A stretch of DNA of 64,000 nt from Nostoc sp. S4 (GCA_029379225.1 JAQYWR010000027.1:40234-104233), one strand, 5' to 3'; shown: positions 34,516-44,331, counted from the first letter of the stretch. The notes: generated by a model not told the origin, from the letters alone. A program made the numbers and translations.

Positions 34516-34876
34516 GAATGAAACTCCTGTTGGGCATGTCCTCCTTCATTGGGATAGTGATACCCCTGGTGAACCAGATGCAGTCAGAGCCTTACATATA
34601 CCAAGAGTCGAAGATTTATGGGTGATGCCAGAGCATCGTGGCAAGGGCATCAGCAGATACTTGATGAATCAAGTGGAGGAGCTTGCACGTAGTCAAGGTC
34701 ATACTCAAATAGGGTTAGATGTAGCAATGGAAGATTACTTTGCTCGCACACTATATAAGCGTCGTGGATACAAACAGGTGGGCATTGATGAATATAAACT
34801 TAGTGGAGTAAACACGGTAGACGGCAAAGAGTATTCTTGGCAGGAAAACTGTATTTTCCTGATTTTAAACTTATGA
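34514..34876 (+). pseudogene. GNAT N-acetyltransferase, 5'-truncated by the IS remnant
   Basis: From the ATG at 34514, 120 codons give the C-terminal two thirds of a GNAT fold: ETPVGHVLLHWD (strand 4), then VEDLWVMPEHRGKGISRYLM with the acetyl-CoA-binding R-G-K-G-I motif, and ARSQGHTQIGLDVAMEDYFARTLYKRRGYKQVG. The N-terminal strands and helices of the domain are missing. The frame is open further upstream, but that part is antisense to the IS4 transposase and is not GNAT sequence. The IS insertion or a later deletion removed the start. A short functional product from 34514 is unlikely. Confidence 0.65.
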
Positions 34877-35281
34877 TTTGCGAACCATTTATCATTTTCT
34901 ATATGTGGTGAAAAGTTAGGTTGTTGTAATAGAAAAGGGTAGTGTCGGGAAATTTTAATACTGTTAGAGATAAAATTATGGGTTTTTCAAGGATATTTTG
35001 AGGCTAATAAAAACCACGGTATTTACATCGGATTTGGATACAAAAGACAGAAAAATTTTAGACGAATAGTTAGAAAAGCTTATTGAATCAGGATTGCAAT
35101 TTGTTTAATATTGCGATGGCTACTCTCTTGATTTGGGGAATTGGACACTGAAATTAAATTCCCACTTTTTCATCTGCCTATGTAGTTTTTGTGTCAATCC
35201 ACAGGTTTCAATCGGCATAATTTTCAGTTGAACCGGCGTAAGTTAATGAGTAGAAAGCAGTAAGTTAAACTCATACATCTT
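34877..35281. other. intergenic region, possible unidentified remnants
   Basis: No intact gene is visible. Between about 34990 and 35108 two frames look faintly protein-like (for example FEANKNHGIYIGFGYKRQ and, in another frame, TSDLDTKDRKILDE followed by a stop), but neither has a start. They may be decayed sequence near the IS4 remnant. Confidence 0.3.
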
Positions 35282-37411
35282 ATGAATAGCAGTATTTTTA
35301 CCCTAACAGTTTTTCCAGTAACTATTGCGATTATTGGTGGTGGTTTTAGTGGTTCTTTAGTTGCAGCTAATCTTTTACGTCATGCAACTACACCATTATC
35401 TATTAAATTGGTTGAACGCAATTCTGAAGTTGGGAAAGGAGTTGCTTATAGTACACCAATGGATTGTCATTTGCTGAATGTGCCGGCTGGTAAGATGAGT
35501 GCATTTGCAGATGAACCAAATCACTTTCTCAACTGGCTGCACAGCAACGGCCATGAACAGGTAACTGCATCCACCTTTGTTCCACGTCGAGTTTATGGGG
35601 ATTATGTGCAGGCAACTTTAAAAGCAGCACAAGAAAATGCAGCGGCGAATGTGGAGTTAGAGAGAATTATCGATGAAGCGATCGCCATTGAAACAAAATC
35701 CTTTAGCACACTAATATACCTTAACAGTGGTCGGTGTTTGGATGTTCAAAAGGCTGTGTTAGCTTTGGGCAATTTCCCAGCAATTATGCCGAAACCAATT
35801 GCCAGTTTAGAGCCGCAATATCTCAAAGATGCTTGGTCGAGTAATGCGATCGCTGACTTAAATCCAGAGGATGCTATTCTCTTGGTGGGTACTGGCTTAA
35901 CAATGGCGGATACTGTAGTTGCTTTACACCAGCAAGGTTTCCAGGGAAAAATCCATACTGTATCGCGTCACGGATTGATGCCTTATGGTTACGAATCAAC
36001 AACTCCTTATCCAGCATTTATTGATGTCGAAACTGCCCCAAAAACTGCGCGAGGACTGCTACATTTAGTACGTCAAGAATTGCGGTTAGCATTTAGCCAA
36101 GGGCAAGATTGGCGTGGGGTAATCGATGCCATTCGTCCAGTTACTCAACAACTCTGGCAAGCATTACCATTACCGGAACAGAAGCGATTTTTGCGTCATG
36201 TGAAAGCTTACTGGGAAGTTCACCGTCATCGAATTGCCGAAGAAATTGTCACAGTACTCGATACAGCGATGGAGTCCGGTCAACTGACTCATTACCCAGG
36301 TCGAATTCAAAGCTGTCAGCAGTTAGAAAATGGCGTAGATGTTAAAATCTGCGAACGCGGAACCCACAAAGATATTGTTTTGCGAGTCAACCGAATTATA
36401 AACTGCACCGGCACAAATTGTGATTACCGCAGATTGCAGCATCCATTGGTGGCTAGCTTGCATGAACAACGCTTGATTCGTCCTAATTCATTGTCAATCG
36501 GAATCGACACAGCCGCCAATGGGGCGCTGATTGATGCAGATGGCAAAGCATCTCAAATGCTGTACACCTTAGGGACACCGCGCAAAGGTAATCTTTGGGA
36601 AACCACCGCTGTTGGCGAAATTCGGGTTCAAGCAGCAAGTTTGGCACAAGAGTTACTGAAATCCCTTAATTCCCATGCTACTGCTGTGGAAGAAAACCTA
36701 TCATTGCCGTTGAAGAAACCTGTTATGCTATTTCGTCAACTGTTCGATCAAGAATCGAGTACTTATACTTACTTGATTGCTGACCTAGAAACGAAAACAG
36801 CCATCTTAGTTGATTCTGTATTGGAACAAGTTGAACGCGATTTAAAAGTTTTGCAACAATTAGATTTGACCTTGCGCTATTGTCTAGAAACTCACATCCA
36901 TGCTGACCACATTACTGGTACAGACAGACTCAGGTCACTGACGGGTTGTTTAGGTATTGTACCTGAGAATTCAGCGGCTACCTGTGCAGACCAGTACATA
37001 GGTGACAGTAATATCTTGCAATTGGGGAGTGTGCAAATAAGAGCGATCGCTACTCCTGGTCATACTAACAGCCACTTAGCCTACTTAGTCAACAACACTC
37101 ATCTGTTAACTGGAGATGCTTTATTTATTCGGGGTTGCGGTCGTACTGACTTCCAAAATGGCGATGCAGGAGCATTATATGATGCCGTGACTCAAAAGCT
37201 ATTTGCATTACCAGAAGACACCTTAGTATATCCCGGTCACGACTACCAAGGACAAACAGTATCTACTATCGGCGAAGAAAAGCGCTGGAATCCTCGGTTT
37301 GCTGGTCACAGCCGCAACCAGTTCATCGAACAAATGAACAACCTCAACTTACCCCAACCGAAAAAGATATTACAAGCCGTACCCGCTAATCAACAATGCG
37401 GCAGAGTTTGA
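35282..37411 (+). CDS. fusion of FAD/NAD(P)-binding oxidoreductase and ETHE1-type persulfide dioxygenase
   Basis: This is a 709-residue two-part protein. Residues 12-475 form an FAD/NAD(P)-binding protein of the HI0933/Lcp-like type (IAIIGGGFSGSLVAANLL, GKGVAYSTPMDCHLLNVPAGKMS, ILLVGTGLTMADTVVAL, INCTGTNCDYRRL). Residues 482-709 form a complete metallo-beta-lactamase-fold persulfide dioxygenase: THIHADH (H538, H540, D542, H543), TPGHTNSHLAY, GDALFIRGCGRTDFQ, YPGHDYQG and a C-terminal AVPANQQCG. ETHE1 enzymes oxidise glutathione persulfide to sulfite and use one mononuclear iron. The oxidoreductase half might supply or recycle the persulfide substrate; that is inference. It precedes the iron-uptake array. 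Confidence 0.88.
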   Translation: MNSSIFTLTVFPVTIAIIGGGFSGSLVAANLLRHATTPLSIKLVERNSEVGKGVAYSTPMDCHLLNVPAGKMSAFADEPNHFLNWLHSNGHEQVTASTFVPRRVYGDYVQATLKAAQENAAANVELERIIDEAIAIETKSFSTLIYLNSGRCLDVQKAVLALGNFPAIMPKPIASLEPQYLKDAWSSNAIADLNPEDAILLVGTGLTMADTVVALHQQGFQGKIHTVSRHGLMPYGYESTTPYPAFIDVETAPKTARGLLHLVRQELRLAFSQGQDWRGVIDAIRPVTQQLWQALPLPEQKRFLRHVKAYWEVHRHRIAEEIVTVLDTAMESGQLTHYPGRIQSCQQLENGVDVKICERGTHKDIVLRVNRIINCTGTNCDYRRLQHPLVASLHEQRLIRPNSLSIGIDTAANGALIDADGKASQMLYTLGTPRKGNLWETTAVGEIRVQAASLAQELLKSLNSHATAVEENLSLPLKKPVMLFRQLFDQESSTYTYLIADLETKTAILVDSVLEQVERDLKVLQQLDLTLRYCLETHIHADHITGTDRLRSLTGCLGIVPENSAATCADQYIGDSNILQLGSVQIRAIATPGHTNSHLAYLVNNTHLLTGDALFIRGCGRTDFQNGDAGALYDAVTQKLFALPEDTLVYPGHDYQGQTVSTIGEEKRWNPRFAGHSRNQFIEQMNNLNLPQPKKILQAVPANQQCGRV

Positions 37412-37432
37412 CTTGCGCTGGACTACCAAATT

Positions 37433-37841
37433 TGAAATTGACTTTCCAGGTCAACCAGAAGATGCCTTAGCCTCTAGCTTTAAGCTTCCCTAAGAAAATG
37501 AGGGCTATGTTTATCTCGATCAATATAGTGGTAGGTTGTATGAGTGGATAGTTCTTTGAATGCATTATTAGGCGATGTCTAGCGACAAGCCTTCTGAGTG
37601 ACGCTCCTACGTTGCTAACGCTGCGCTAACAGTAGTTTCAACTCGACAGTAACCGCCAAGACTTGAACTGCTTCACTGCAAAGCGGCTAGGCATCCTCAA
37701 CTCTTTTAGACCTTTACACATCGGTACTTTCTGAGGACTGACATCCCGGATATTCTACCTCTTCGTCCCACTTACATCGCTAATTTTATTGATCGCTGGC
37801 TTTGTCATGTAGCAGTATCGCTACCCTTGCAAAACCGACTA
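37433..37841 (+). pseudogene. decayed third copy of the PepSY-type membrane protein
   Basis: From about 37433 the sequence is a clear copy of 42803-43111 (IDFPGQPEDALA-type codons, AATATAGTGGTA, then the C-terminal helix ending in codons for YRYPCKTD). Stops replace codons in several places: CCCTAA for CCCCAA, CTGAGG for CTGGGG and ATGTAG for ATGTGG. About 130 bp of unrelated GC-rich sequence (roughly 37580-37705, starting near GATGTCTAGCGACAAGCC) is inserted in the middle. The last bases (ACTACAAAAAATAATATTTATACAA) match the end of the 47107 copy better than the 41975 copy. Only the 3' third survives. Confidence 0.85.
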
Positions 37842-37902
37842 CAAAAAATAATATTTATACAATTTAAATTTGAAACTTTAGAAATTAGCATTTTTATTTA
37901 CT

Positions 37903-37940
37903 CAGTGGTTTCGTACTCACGAAGTAGATAATCAAAGGCG
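37903..37940. repeat. 38-bp module junction, copy 1
   Basis: The 38-bp sequence starts CAGTGGTTTCGTACTCACG and ends AATCAAAGGCG. It recurs with few changes at 43172-43209 and 48249-48286, each time just after a PepSY gene or its remnant. It marks the boundary of the duplicated AraC/TonB/PepSY module. Confidence 0.85.
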
Positions 37941-38053
37941 ATCGCCTAGATTGTGCGTTACGCCATTAGACTCATGTTGCACAATATTTCAGTTGCACTG
38001 GCTTTCCCTACTAATAGATACTATTTCTCAATAATTTAGTTGAGAGTATCACC

Positions 38054-39049
38054 ATGACTATTCGCCTAACTGGGACAGAAGACTTTGGGGAATTTTGCCA
38101 GGATGTGCAGTTTAATGACTATGAGGGAAAATCACAATTGTCTACTTGGTTTGGTCAAAGCAGCCATCGCTGGACTGGACTTCGGCATAACCTTGGGCTA
38201 TCAATCTCTGATAATGAGTATTCTGATGCAGTGATTATGAAGGGGAAACACGATAATTTGCCTGAGCTTACATCTAAATTTTTTGTGTCTGGTGGTGTCA
38301 GAACTGTGACACCAAATGTGCCAGGAGTCAGTGACGATTATGAAGAAGTTGCAGGTTACAACTACTTGTTTTGCTTGCCTGATGTTCAGGAGTTTGAGCA
38401 TTTTAGTGCGAACCAACAACATCAAAATATCAAAATTTATTGGAATGCTGATTTACTTAATAGTTTTCAAAGCAGCTTTGCTCAATTGCCTGCTTTGCTC
38501 GAACAGTTAAAAGAAAATCCAATGAAACAGCGGTTCCATCAGCCGTTAGGAGTGACCACGCCGACAATGCAATTGCTGCTAAAACAAATATTACAGTGCC
38601 CGTACCGAGAAACACTCAGATTAATGTATTTAGAAGCAAAAGTATTGGAACTACTGGTACTTCAAATTGCACAGTGGGGGGAAAATCATGAGGTATTACA
38701 ACGATCGCTCCATTTCCGCCCTGATGAAATTGAATGTTTGCATCATGCCAAAGCTATTTTAAATAAAACGCTCGATAATCCACCTTCTCTACTAAATCTA
38801 GCCAAAGAAATTGGACTTAATGACTTTAAGCTCAAGCGGGGATTTCAAGAAGTTTTTGGAACTACGGTGTTGGGATATGTGCAATCTTTGCGGCTAGAGC
38901 AAGCAAAGCAGTTACTCCGAGGTACTAATCTCACAGTTGCAGAAATTGCTTCTCAAGTAGGGTATGAAAGCCCAAGTCATTTTGGCTACCTATTTAAGCG
39001 GCAATTTGGTATGACTCCTAGAGAATATCGTCAGCAAAAAGGTTTGTAA
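38054..39049 (+). CDS. AraC-family (PchR-like) regulator, copy 1
   Basis: This 331-residue regulator has an N-terminal ligand-binding region as in PchR-type siderophore-responsive activators (SDDYEEVAGYNYLFCLPDVQEFEHF) and a C-terminal AraC DNA-binding domain with two helix-turn-helix motifs (LLNLAKEIGLNDFKLKRGFQ, and NLTVAEIASQVGYESPSHFG followed by YLFKRQFGMTPREYR). PchR-like proteins bind a siderophore-iron complex and activate the receptor genes. It lies directly upstream of a TonB receptor gene, which it probably controls. About 115 bp upstream of the start are almost identical to the second copy. Confidence 0.92.
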   Translation: MTIRLTGTEDFGEFCQDVQFNDYEGKSQLSTWFGQSSHRWTGLRHNLGLSISDNEYSDAVIMKGKHDNLPELTSKFFVSGGVRTVTPNVPGVSDDYEEVAGYNYLFCLPDVQEFEHFSANQQHQNIKIYWNADLLNSFQSSFAQLPALLEQLKENPMKQRFHQPLGVTTPTMQLLLKQILQCPYRETLRLMYLEAKVLELLVLQIAQWGENHEVLQRSLHFRPDEIECLHHAKAILNKTLDNPPSLLNLAKEIGLNDFKLKRGFQEVFGTTVLGYVQSLRLEQAKQLLRGTNLTVAEIASQVGYESPSHFGYLFKRQFGMTPREYRQQKGL

Positions 39050-39059
39050 CAAAAAAGAC

Positions 39060-39092
39060 ATCCCGATTCCGAGAAAAAAATCCGGTTTCAGA
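39060..39092. promoter_or_regulatory. candidate regulator binding site upstream of TonB receptor copy 1
   Basis: Two similar motifs, ATCCCGATTCC (39060-39070) and ATCCGGTTTC (39080-39089), stand as direct repeats 20 bp apart, two helical turns. The same pair occurs at 44332-44362 upstream of the second receptor gene. Conservation of these words within a less conserved spacer, and the spacing, fit an AraC-type operator. This is inference from two copies. Confidence 0.5.
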
Positions 39093-39197
39093 TATATGCG
39101 ATCGCTCAAATTTCTGTATTCTCCTAAACAGAGTTATCTAAAAATAATTCTCAAGTGATTGACTGTGTTTTGGAAATTCAGTTGAGTGTGTGGAGTT

Positions 39198-41801
39198 ATG
39201 AAACTGTGGCGTAGGCGTAGCCCGTCGTTGACATCGCTATTTATTTCTTGTTTTTTTATTGCTGTTGTCATACAACCAACTCAGGCAATAGCTATAACTG
39301 AAATTCAAAGTGTACAAGAACTAAACCATTCTGCAAGAACAGTCAAAGAATGGTTAGCTCAGATAGAACAGCAAAACCCGCCAGTCCAAAGTCAGCAGGG
39401 TGAAGTTGTACAAGTGACTTCAGTGAAAGCAAATCCCACCCCTTCAGGCGTGGAGGTGATTTTACAAACCTCGAAAGGGCAACAATTGCAAGTAGTGAAT
39501 CGCAGTTCGGGCAATAACTTTATTGCTGACATTCCCAAAGCCCAACTGCGCTTACCTAATGGAGAGGCATTCACATTTCGCTCAACTAAACCAATTGCAG
39601 GTGTTAGTGAGATAACGGTAACAAACTTTGATGCTAATACTATCCGGGTGAGTGTAACGGGGGAAGCGGGTGTACCAATTGTTGAGTTATTTGACAGTCC
39701 AGATGAGGGTATTATCCTCTCTGTTGCAACTGCTGCATCTAGAGCACAACAACCTCAAACGCCACCAATTCAGCCACAACAGCCAGGGAGTCAAACACAG
39801 CCAAATCAACCGTCGCCAGAAAGTAATGAACCAATTGAACTTGTAGTGACCGGTGAAGAAGACCAAAGCTACAACCCCTCGCAAACCAGCGTGGGAACGC
39901 GTACTGATACGCCCTTGCGAGATATTCCAAATACCATTCAAATTGTGCCGCAACAGGTGATTAATGATCGTAATGTTACTGATGTCAACAGTGCTTTGGA
40001 AAATGTTAGTGGTGTTCAAGAAAACCAGGGTGGCTTTACAGTTCGGGGCTTCTTTGCAAACCAAACAGTCAATGGTGGTTTGTCAGGCGGGTCAGATTTT
40101 TCTAACGTTGAACAGGTTGAAGTGCTGCGCGGGCCAGCAGCAGTTTTGTTCGGAAATGGCGGAGAAGGAGGCATCATTAATATTACGACCAAACAACCGT
40201 TATTTAAGCCATTTTATGAGTTGGGCTTGAATGTCGGCAGCTATAGTTTCTATCGGGGAACAACTGATCTTTCAGGTCCACTGACTTCAAACAGAAATCT
40301 GCGCTATCGCCTGAACATTGCCCTCCAGGATGCTTACGACTCGCGAAACTTTTCGAGTTCCCAAACCTACTTTGTTGGACCGACTATTGCCTGGGATATC
40401 AGCGATGATACAAAGCTCACCTTTAATTTTGAATACCTCAATCAACCATCAACATCTTATGGAGTGAGAGCTTTGAATGGCTCATTTTTGGGGCGAGATC
40501 CAAATTATGATTTTCCTGATAATAATCAAACTGACAGTAGAACGCTGCAAGGAGGCTATAGTTTTGAACATCGGTTTAATAAAAATCTTCAACTTCGCAG
40601 TGCACTAGCTATCACCTCAGGAGCTATTGGACATATAAGAGGAATTAACTATGGCAATTTGTCTGATGAACAATTTATTGACAGGACATACGCTGATGAT
40701 AGATACGTGTATGAAACCTATACGACGCAAACTGGGCTGCTAGCAAACTTTAATACTGGATCAATTAGCCATCAAGCGCTGTTTGGCGTTGATACAAAAC
40801 TTGATAGGCAAAGATTTTTTGGTTTCGGTATATCCTTGCCATCGCTAGATATTTCCAACCCAGACTATGATATCGCAAGACCACCCGCCGATACACCCCA
40901 CACTTATGATTATAGCGAACTAGACAACATTGACTCCTATGGGGTTTTCCTGCAAGATCAGATTAAGTTTTTAGATAACCTCATCCTAGTGCTAGGTGGA
41001 CGATTTGATTGGGTGACAGTCAAGGTGAGTGACTTTGTTGGAGGCACTGTTGGTATAAACTACTCAGAGACATTTAGTCCCCGCATTGGCATTGTTTATC
41101 AACCGATTAAGTCGCTTTCGCTCTACGCCAACTACAGCCGTACTCTTGATACTGCTAATTCTCTTGGTCGTTCGAGAACTGGTGAAGCTTTTGCTCCAGA
41201 GCGCGGTACTCAATATGAAGCGGGCATTAAGGCTGATTTTCTAGACGGTAAACTCTCCGCAGTTTTAGCTGCTTACCAAATCACAAGAACCAACGTGTTG
41301 ACACCCGATCCCCTGAATCAGGCGGATGAGGACTTTAATATTCAGGTTGGAGAACAGCGCAGTCGCGGTATTGACTTCAACATTCAGGGTGAAATTTTAC
41401 CGGGTTGGAATGTGACAGCAGGGTATTCCTATATTAATGCGATTATCACTAAAGATAATAATTATGAAGTAGGCAGTCCGGTAATATTTACGCCACATAA
41501 TTCGGCGAATTTGTGGACAACTTATCGAATTCAAAGGGGCGATTTGCAAGGTTTGGGCTTTGGGTTAGGCGTATATTTTGTCGATGAGCGCCCTGGTGGT
41601 GAATTTGTTTCGCGGGATTACAAGATACCTCCCTACACTCGATTTGATGCGGCTCTTTTTTACCGACGCAACAACTGGGAGGCGGCGCTCAACTTTGAGA
41701 ACTTATTTGATTCGGATTATATTGTCAATTCGCGCGGTCCTGGGTTAGAGACTCTTGGTGCGCCTTTTACAATTCGAGGGTCACTCAAAGTGCAATTTTA
41801 A
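39198..41801 (+). CDS. TonB-dependent siderophore receptor with AMIN domain, copy 1
   Basis: About 867 residues from the ATG at 39198; an upstream GTG is open but the ATG matches copy 2. A signal peptide (SLFISCFFIAVVIQPTQAIAI) is followed by an AMIN domain (about 65-165, VVQVTSVKANPTPSGVEVIL to VELFDSPDEGIILSVAT). A Q/P-rich linker, a TonB-box-like IELVVTGEE, the plug (TDTPLRDIPNTIQIVPQQV, VRGFFANQTVNG, VEVLRGPAAVLFGNG) and a 22-strand-type barrel ending GSLKVQF come next. The AMIN domain may anchor the receptor to peptidoglycan. Relative to copy 2, the start of the signal peptide has seven extra residues (WRRRSPS region). Confidence 0.93.
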   Translation: MKLWRRRSPSLTSLFISCFFIAVVIQPTQAIAITEIQSVQELNHSARTVKEWLAQIEQQNPPVQSQQGEVVQVTSVKANPTPSGVEVILQTSKGQQLQVVNRSSGNNFIADIPKAQLRLPNGEAFTFRSTKPIAGVSEITVTNFDANTIRVSVTGEAGVPIVELFDSPDEGIILSVATAASRAQQPQTPPIQPQQPGSQTQPNQPSPESNEPIELVVTGEEDQSYNPSQTSVGTRTDTPLRDIPNTIQIVPQQVINDRNVTDVNSALENVSGVQENQGGFTVRGFFANQTVNGGLSGGSDFSNVEQVEVLRGPAAVLFGNGGEGGIINITTKQPLFKPFYELGLNVGSYSFYRGTTDLSGPLTSNRNLRYRLNIALQDAYDSRNFSSSQTYFVGPTIAWDISDDTKLTFNFEYLNQPSTSYGVRALNGSFLGRDPNYDFPDNNQTDSRTLQGGYSFEHRFNKNLQLRSALAITSGAIGHIRGINYGNLSDEQFIDRTYADDRYVYETYTTQTGLLANFNTGSISHQALFGVDTKLDRQRFFGFGISLPSLDISNPDYDIARPPADTPHTYDYSELDNIDSYGVFLQDQIKFLDNLILVLGGRFDWVTVKVSDFVGGTVGINYSETFSPRIGIVYQPIKSLSLYANYSRTLDTANSLGRSRTGEAFAPERGTQYEAGIKADFLDGKLSAVLAAYQITRTNVLTPDPLNQADEDFNIQVGEQRSRGIDFNIQGEILPGWNVTAGYSYINAIITKDNNYEVGSPVIFTPHNSANLWTTYRIQRGDLQGLGFGLGVYFVDERPGGEFVSRDYKIPPYTRFDAALFYRRNNWEAALNFENLFDSDYIVNSRGPGLETLGAPFTIRGSLKVQF

Positions 41802-41974
41802 TTCACAAAACTAATCTCGGATTGAAAACGAATGCAGGTGAGATTTTCCGACTTGTATGTACACCCTAGTTATAAAGGGGAGGGAACAAGAGAACTTTTG
41901 CCTAATACATTGAGGGGAATTGAGCCTCATCCTACCAATTGATCGAGCCAACATCTTGTAAAGGAGTGTCTACC

Positions 41975-43111
41975 TTGAGTTCTAAAAAACTACGTAACTG
42001 GATATTTCCTCTGCACCGCTATATTGGTTTGGCGGTGGGACTGATTGCAATTATTGCTGGCCTGACTGGTAGCCTACTGGTCTTCCACACAGAAATTAAC
42101 AACTTCGATTTGCAGCGTCAAATTGGTACAATTACTCCTGTAGGTAAACAACTACCAGTTGAGGTAGTTTTGAACAATGTCAAAAAGACATATGGCGAGC
42201 AGCCAGAGGTAACATTCCAAAGAATTACTTTACCCACAAAGCCAAATGAGCCGATGACTTTTGCCTTGAAAACAAAGTCAAATGACTCGACACAAATCTA
42301 CGTTAACCCATACACAGGAGTTATTCTCGGCAATAATTTGCAGCCAAGTTTGCTGCGAAAGTTTTTTGATATCGTCTACCAACTCCACTTCACCCTTTTA
42401 GTAGGTGACGTTGGAGGTGTTGGATTTTATTTGGTTGGCATTGTTGGTTTACTAGTAACTATCTTGAGCATTACAGGCATTCTCCTCTGGCCGGGTTGGC
42501 GCAAATTAATATCCAGCTTCCAAATTAAGTGGAATGCCCATCCTAAACGCTTTAACTTTGATGTTCACAAAGTTGTTGGTCTTGTCACAGCCGTGTTTCT
42601 GATATTTACATTTTTCACAGGATTTTGCTGGAATTTCTCTGACTTCGTCAACCCGATAATCTATGCTATTACTTTCAGTAAGCCGCAACCCAATGAAATC
42701 AATCCAAATCTAATGTCTGTTCCGATTGCAGGTAAGTTGCCACTGGGACTAAAAGACCAATTAAGAACCGCCCAAGCTGTCTTCCCAAATGGGATGCTGA
42801 TGAAAATTGACTTTCCAGGTCAACCAGAAGATGCCTTAGCGTTTAGCTTTAAACTTCCCCAAGAAAATGAGGGCTATGTTTCTCTTGAGCAATATAGTGG
42901 TAAGGTTGTACAAGTGGATAATTCTTTGAATATATCTTTAAATACATCATTAGCCGATCGCATCTTCATCTCTTTTGCTGATTTACACTACGGTACTTTC
43001 TGGGGACTGCCATCCCGAATTTTTTACCTCTTTGTCGGACTTACACCGTTAATTTTATTGATCACTGGCCTTGTCATGTGGCTGTATCGCTACCCTTGCA
43101 AAACCGACTAA
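41975..43111 (+). CDS. PepSY-type iron-regulated membrane protein, copy 1
   Basis: About 378 residues from a TTG at 41975, preceded by AAAGGAG at 41959-41965. The same Shine-Dalgarno and TTG are conserved in the paralogue, which argues for this unusual start. Four hydrophobic helices are visible: IGLAVGLIAIIAGLTGSLLVF, the FYLVGIVGLLVTILSITGILLWPGW region, VVGLVTAVFLIFTFFTGF and IFYLFVGLTPLILLITGLVMW. PepSY-type extracytoplasmic segments (VYVNPYTG-type repeats) lie between them. Such proteins accompany siderophore receptors and are thought to act as periplasmic/inner-membrane iron reductases. It lies 170 bp after the receptor gene. Confidence 0.88.
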   Translation: MSSKKLRNWIFPLHRYIGLAVGLIAIIAGLTGSLLVFHTEINNFDLQRQIGTITPVGKQLPVEVVLNNVKKTYGEQPEVTFQRITLPTKPNEPMTFALKTKSNDSTQIYVNPYTGVILGNNLQPSLLRKFFDIVYQLHFTLLVGDVGGVGFYLVGIVGLLVTILSITGILLWPGWRKLISSFQIKWNAHPKRFNFDVHKVVGLVTAVFLIFTFFTGFCWNFSDFVNPIIYAITFSKPQPNEINPNLMSVPIAGKLPLGLKDQLRTAQAVFPNGMLMKIDFPGQPEDALAFSFKLPQENEGYVSLEQYSGKVVQVDNSLNISLNTSLADRIFISFADLHYGTFWGLPSRIFYLFVGLTPLILLITGLVMWLYRYPCKTD

Positions 43112-43171
43112 AAAAAATAGCATTTATAAAACTTAAATTTGAAGCTTTACAAATTGGCATTTTTATTTACT

Positions 43172-43209
43172 CAGTGATTTGGCACTCACGCAGTAGAAAA
43201 TAAAAGGCG
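43172..43209. repeat. 38-bp module junction, copy 2
   Basis: This is the copy of the junction word between the first PepSY gene and the second AraC gene. The following 110 bp, up to the AraC start, are nearly the same as after copy 1. Confidence 0.85.
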
Positions 43210-43322
43210 ATCGCCTAGATTGTGCGTTACGCCATTCATACTCATGTTGCACAATATTTCAGTTGCGATCGCTTTCCCTACTAATAGATACTATTTCTCA
43301 ATAATTAGTTGAGAGTATCACC

Positions 43323-44321
43323 ATGACTATTCGCCTAACTGGCACAGAAGACTTTGGGGAATTTTGCCAGGATGTGCAGTTGTTTAATGACTACGAGGGA
43401 AAAGCACAATTGTCTACTTGGTTTGGTCAAAGCAGTCATCGCTGGACTGTACTTCACCATAACCTTGGGCTATCAATCTCTGATAATGAGTATTCTCAAC
43501 AAGTAATTTGTCAGGAAAAACACGATGATTCGCCTTTACTGACATCTAAATTTTTTCTGTCTGGTGGTACAAGAACTGTAACACCAAATGTAGCTGGAGT
43601 CAGTGACGATTATGAAGAAGTTGCAGGCTACAACTACTTATTTTCCTTACCTGATGTTCGAGAGTTAGAGTATCATGCTGCGAACCAGCACGCTCAAAAT
43701 ATTAAAATTTATTGGCATCCTAATTTACTTGACAGTTTCCAGGGAAGCTTTGAAGAGTTACCTGCTTTGCTTGAGCAGTTGAGAGAAAATCCAATTAAGC
43801 AGCCTTTTCATCAGCCCTTAGGAGCAACCACGCCTGCAATGCAGTTAGTACTCAAACAGATATTGCAGTGTCCGTTTCGAGAAAAACTTAGACAAATGTA
43901 TTTAGAAGCAAAGGTATTGGAGCTACTGACACTTCAAATTGCTCAATGGCAGGAAAATTACCAGGTATTACGGCGATCGCTCCATTTCCGTCCCAATGAA
44001 ATTGAACGTTTGCATCACGCCAAAGCTATTTTAAATCAAACGCTCCCAAATCCACCTTCTCTACTAAATCTAGCCAAACAAATCGGACTTAATGACTTCA
44101 AGCTCAAACAGGGATTTCGGGAAGTGTTTGGAACTACGGTGTTGGGATATGTGCAATCTTTACGGCTAGAGCAAGCACAACAGCTACTCCGAGACACTAA
44201 TCTTACAGTTGCAGAAATTGCTTCTCAAGTAGGTTACGAAAGCATAACTCATTTTAGGTATCTATTTAAGCGGCAATTTGCCATCACTCCTAGAGAGTAT
44301 CGTCAACAAAAAGGCTTGTAG
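43323..44321 (+). CDS. AraC-family (PchR-like) regulator, copy 2
   Basis: This 332-residue protein is nearly identical to the regulator at 38054. The N-terminal MTIRLTGTEDFGEFCQDVQ, the SDDYEEVAGYNYLF core and both helix-turn-helix motifs (LLNLAKQIGLNDFKLKQGF and NLTVAEIASQVGYESITHF) are kept, with a one-residue indel (QLFND for QFND). The DNA-recognition helices are the most conserved part, so both regulators may recognise the same sites and cross-regulate both receptors, while substitutions in the ligand region could alter the inducer. Confidence 0.92.
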   Translation: MTIRLTGTEDFGEFCQDVQLFNDYEGKAQLSTWFGQSSHRWTVLHHNLGLSISDNEYSQQVICQEKHDDSPLLTSKFFLSGGTRTVTPNVAGVSDDYEEVAGYNYLFSLPDVRELEYHAANQHAQNIKIYWHPNLLDSFQGSFEELPALLEQLRENPIKQPFHQPLGATTPAMQLVLKQILQCPFREKLRQMYLEAKVLELLTLQIAQWQENYQVLRRSLHFRPNEIERLHHAKAILNQTLPNPPSLLNLAKQIGLNDFKLKQGFREVFGTTVLGYVQSLRLEQAQQLLRDTNLTVAEIASQVGYESITHFRYLFKRQFAITPREYRQQKGL

Positions 44322-44331
44322 CAAAAGGGAC

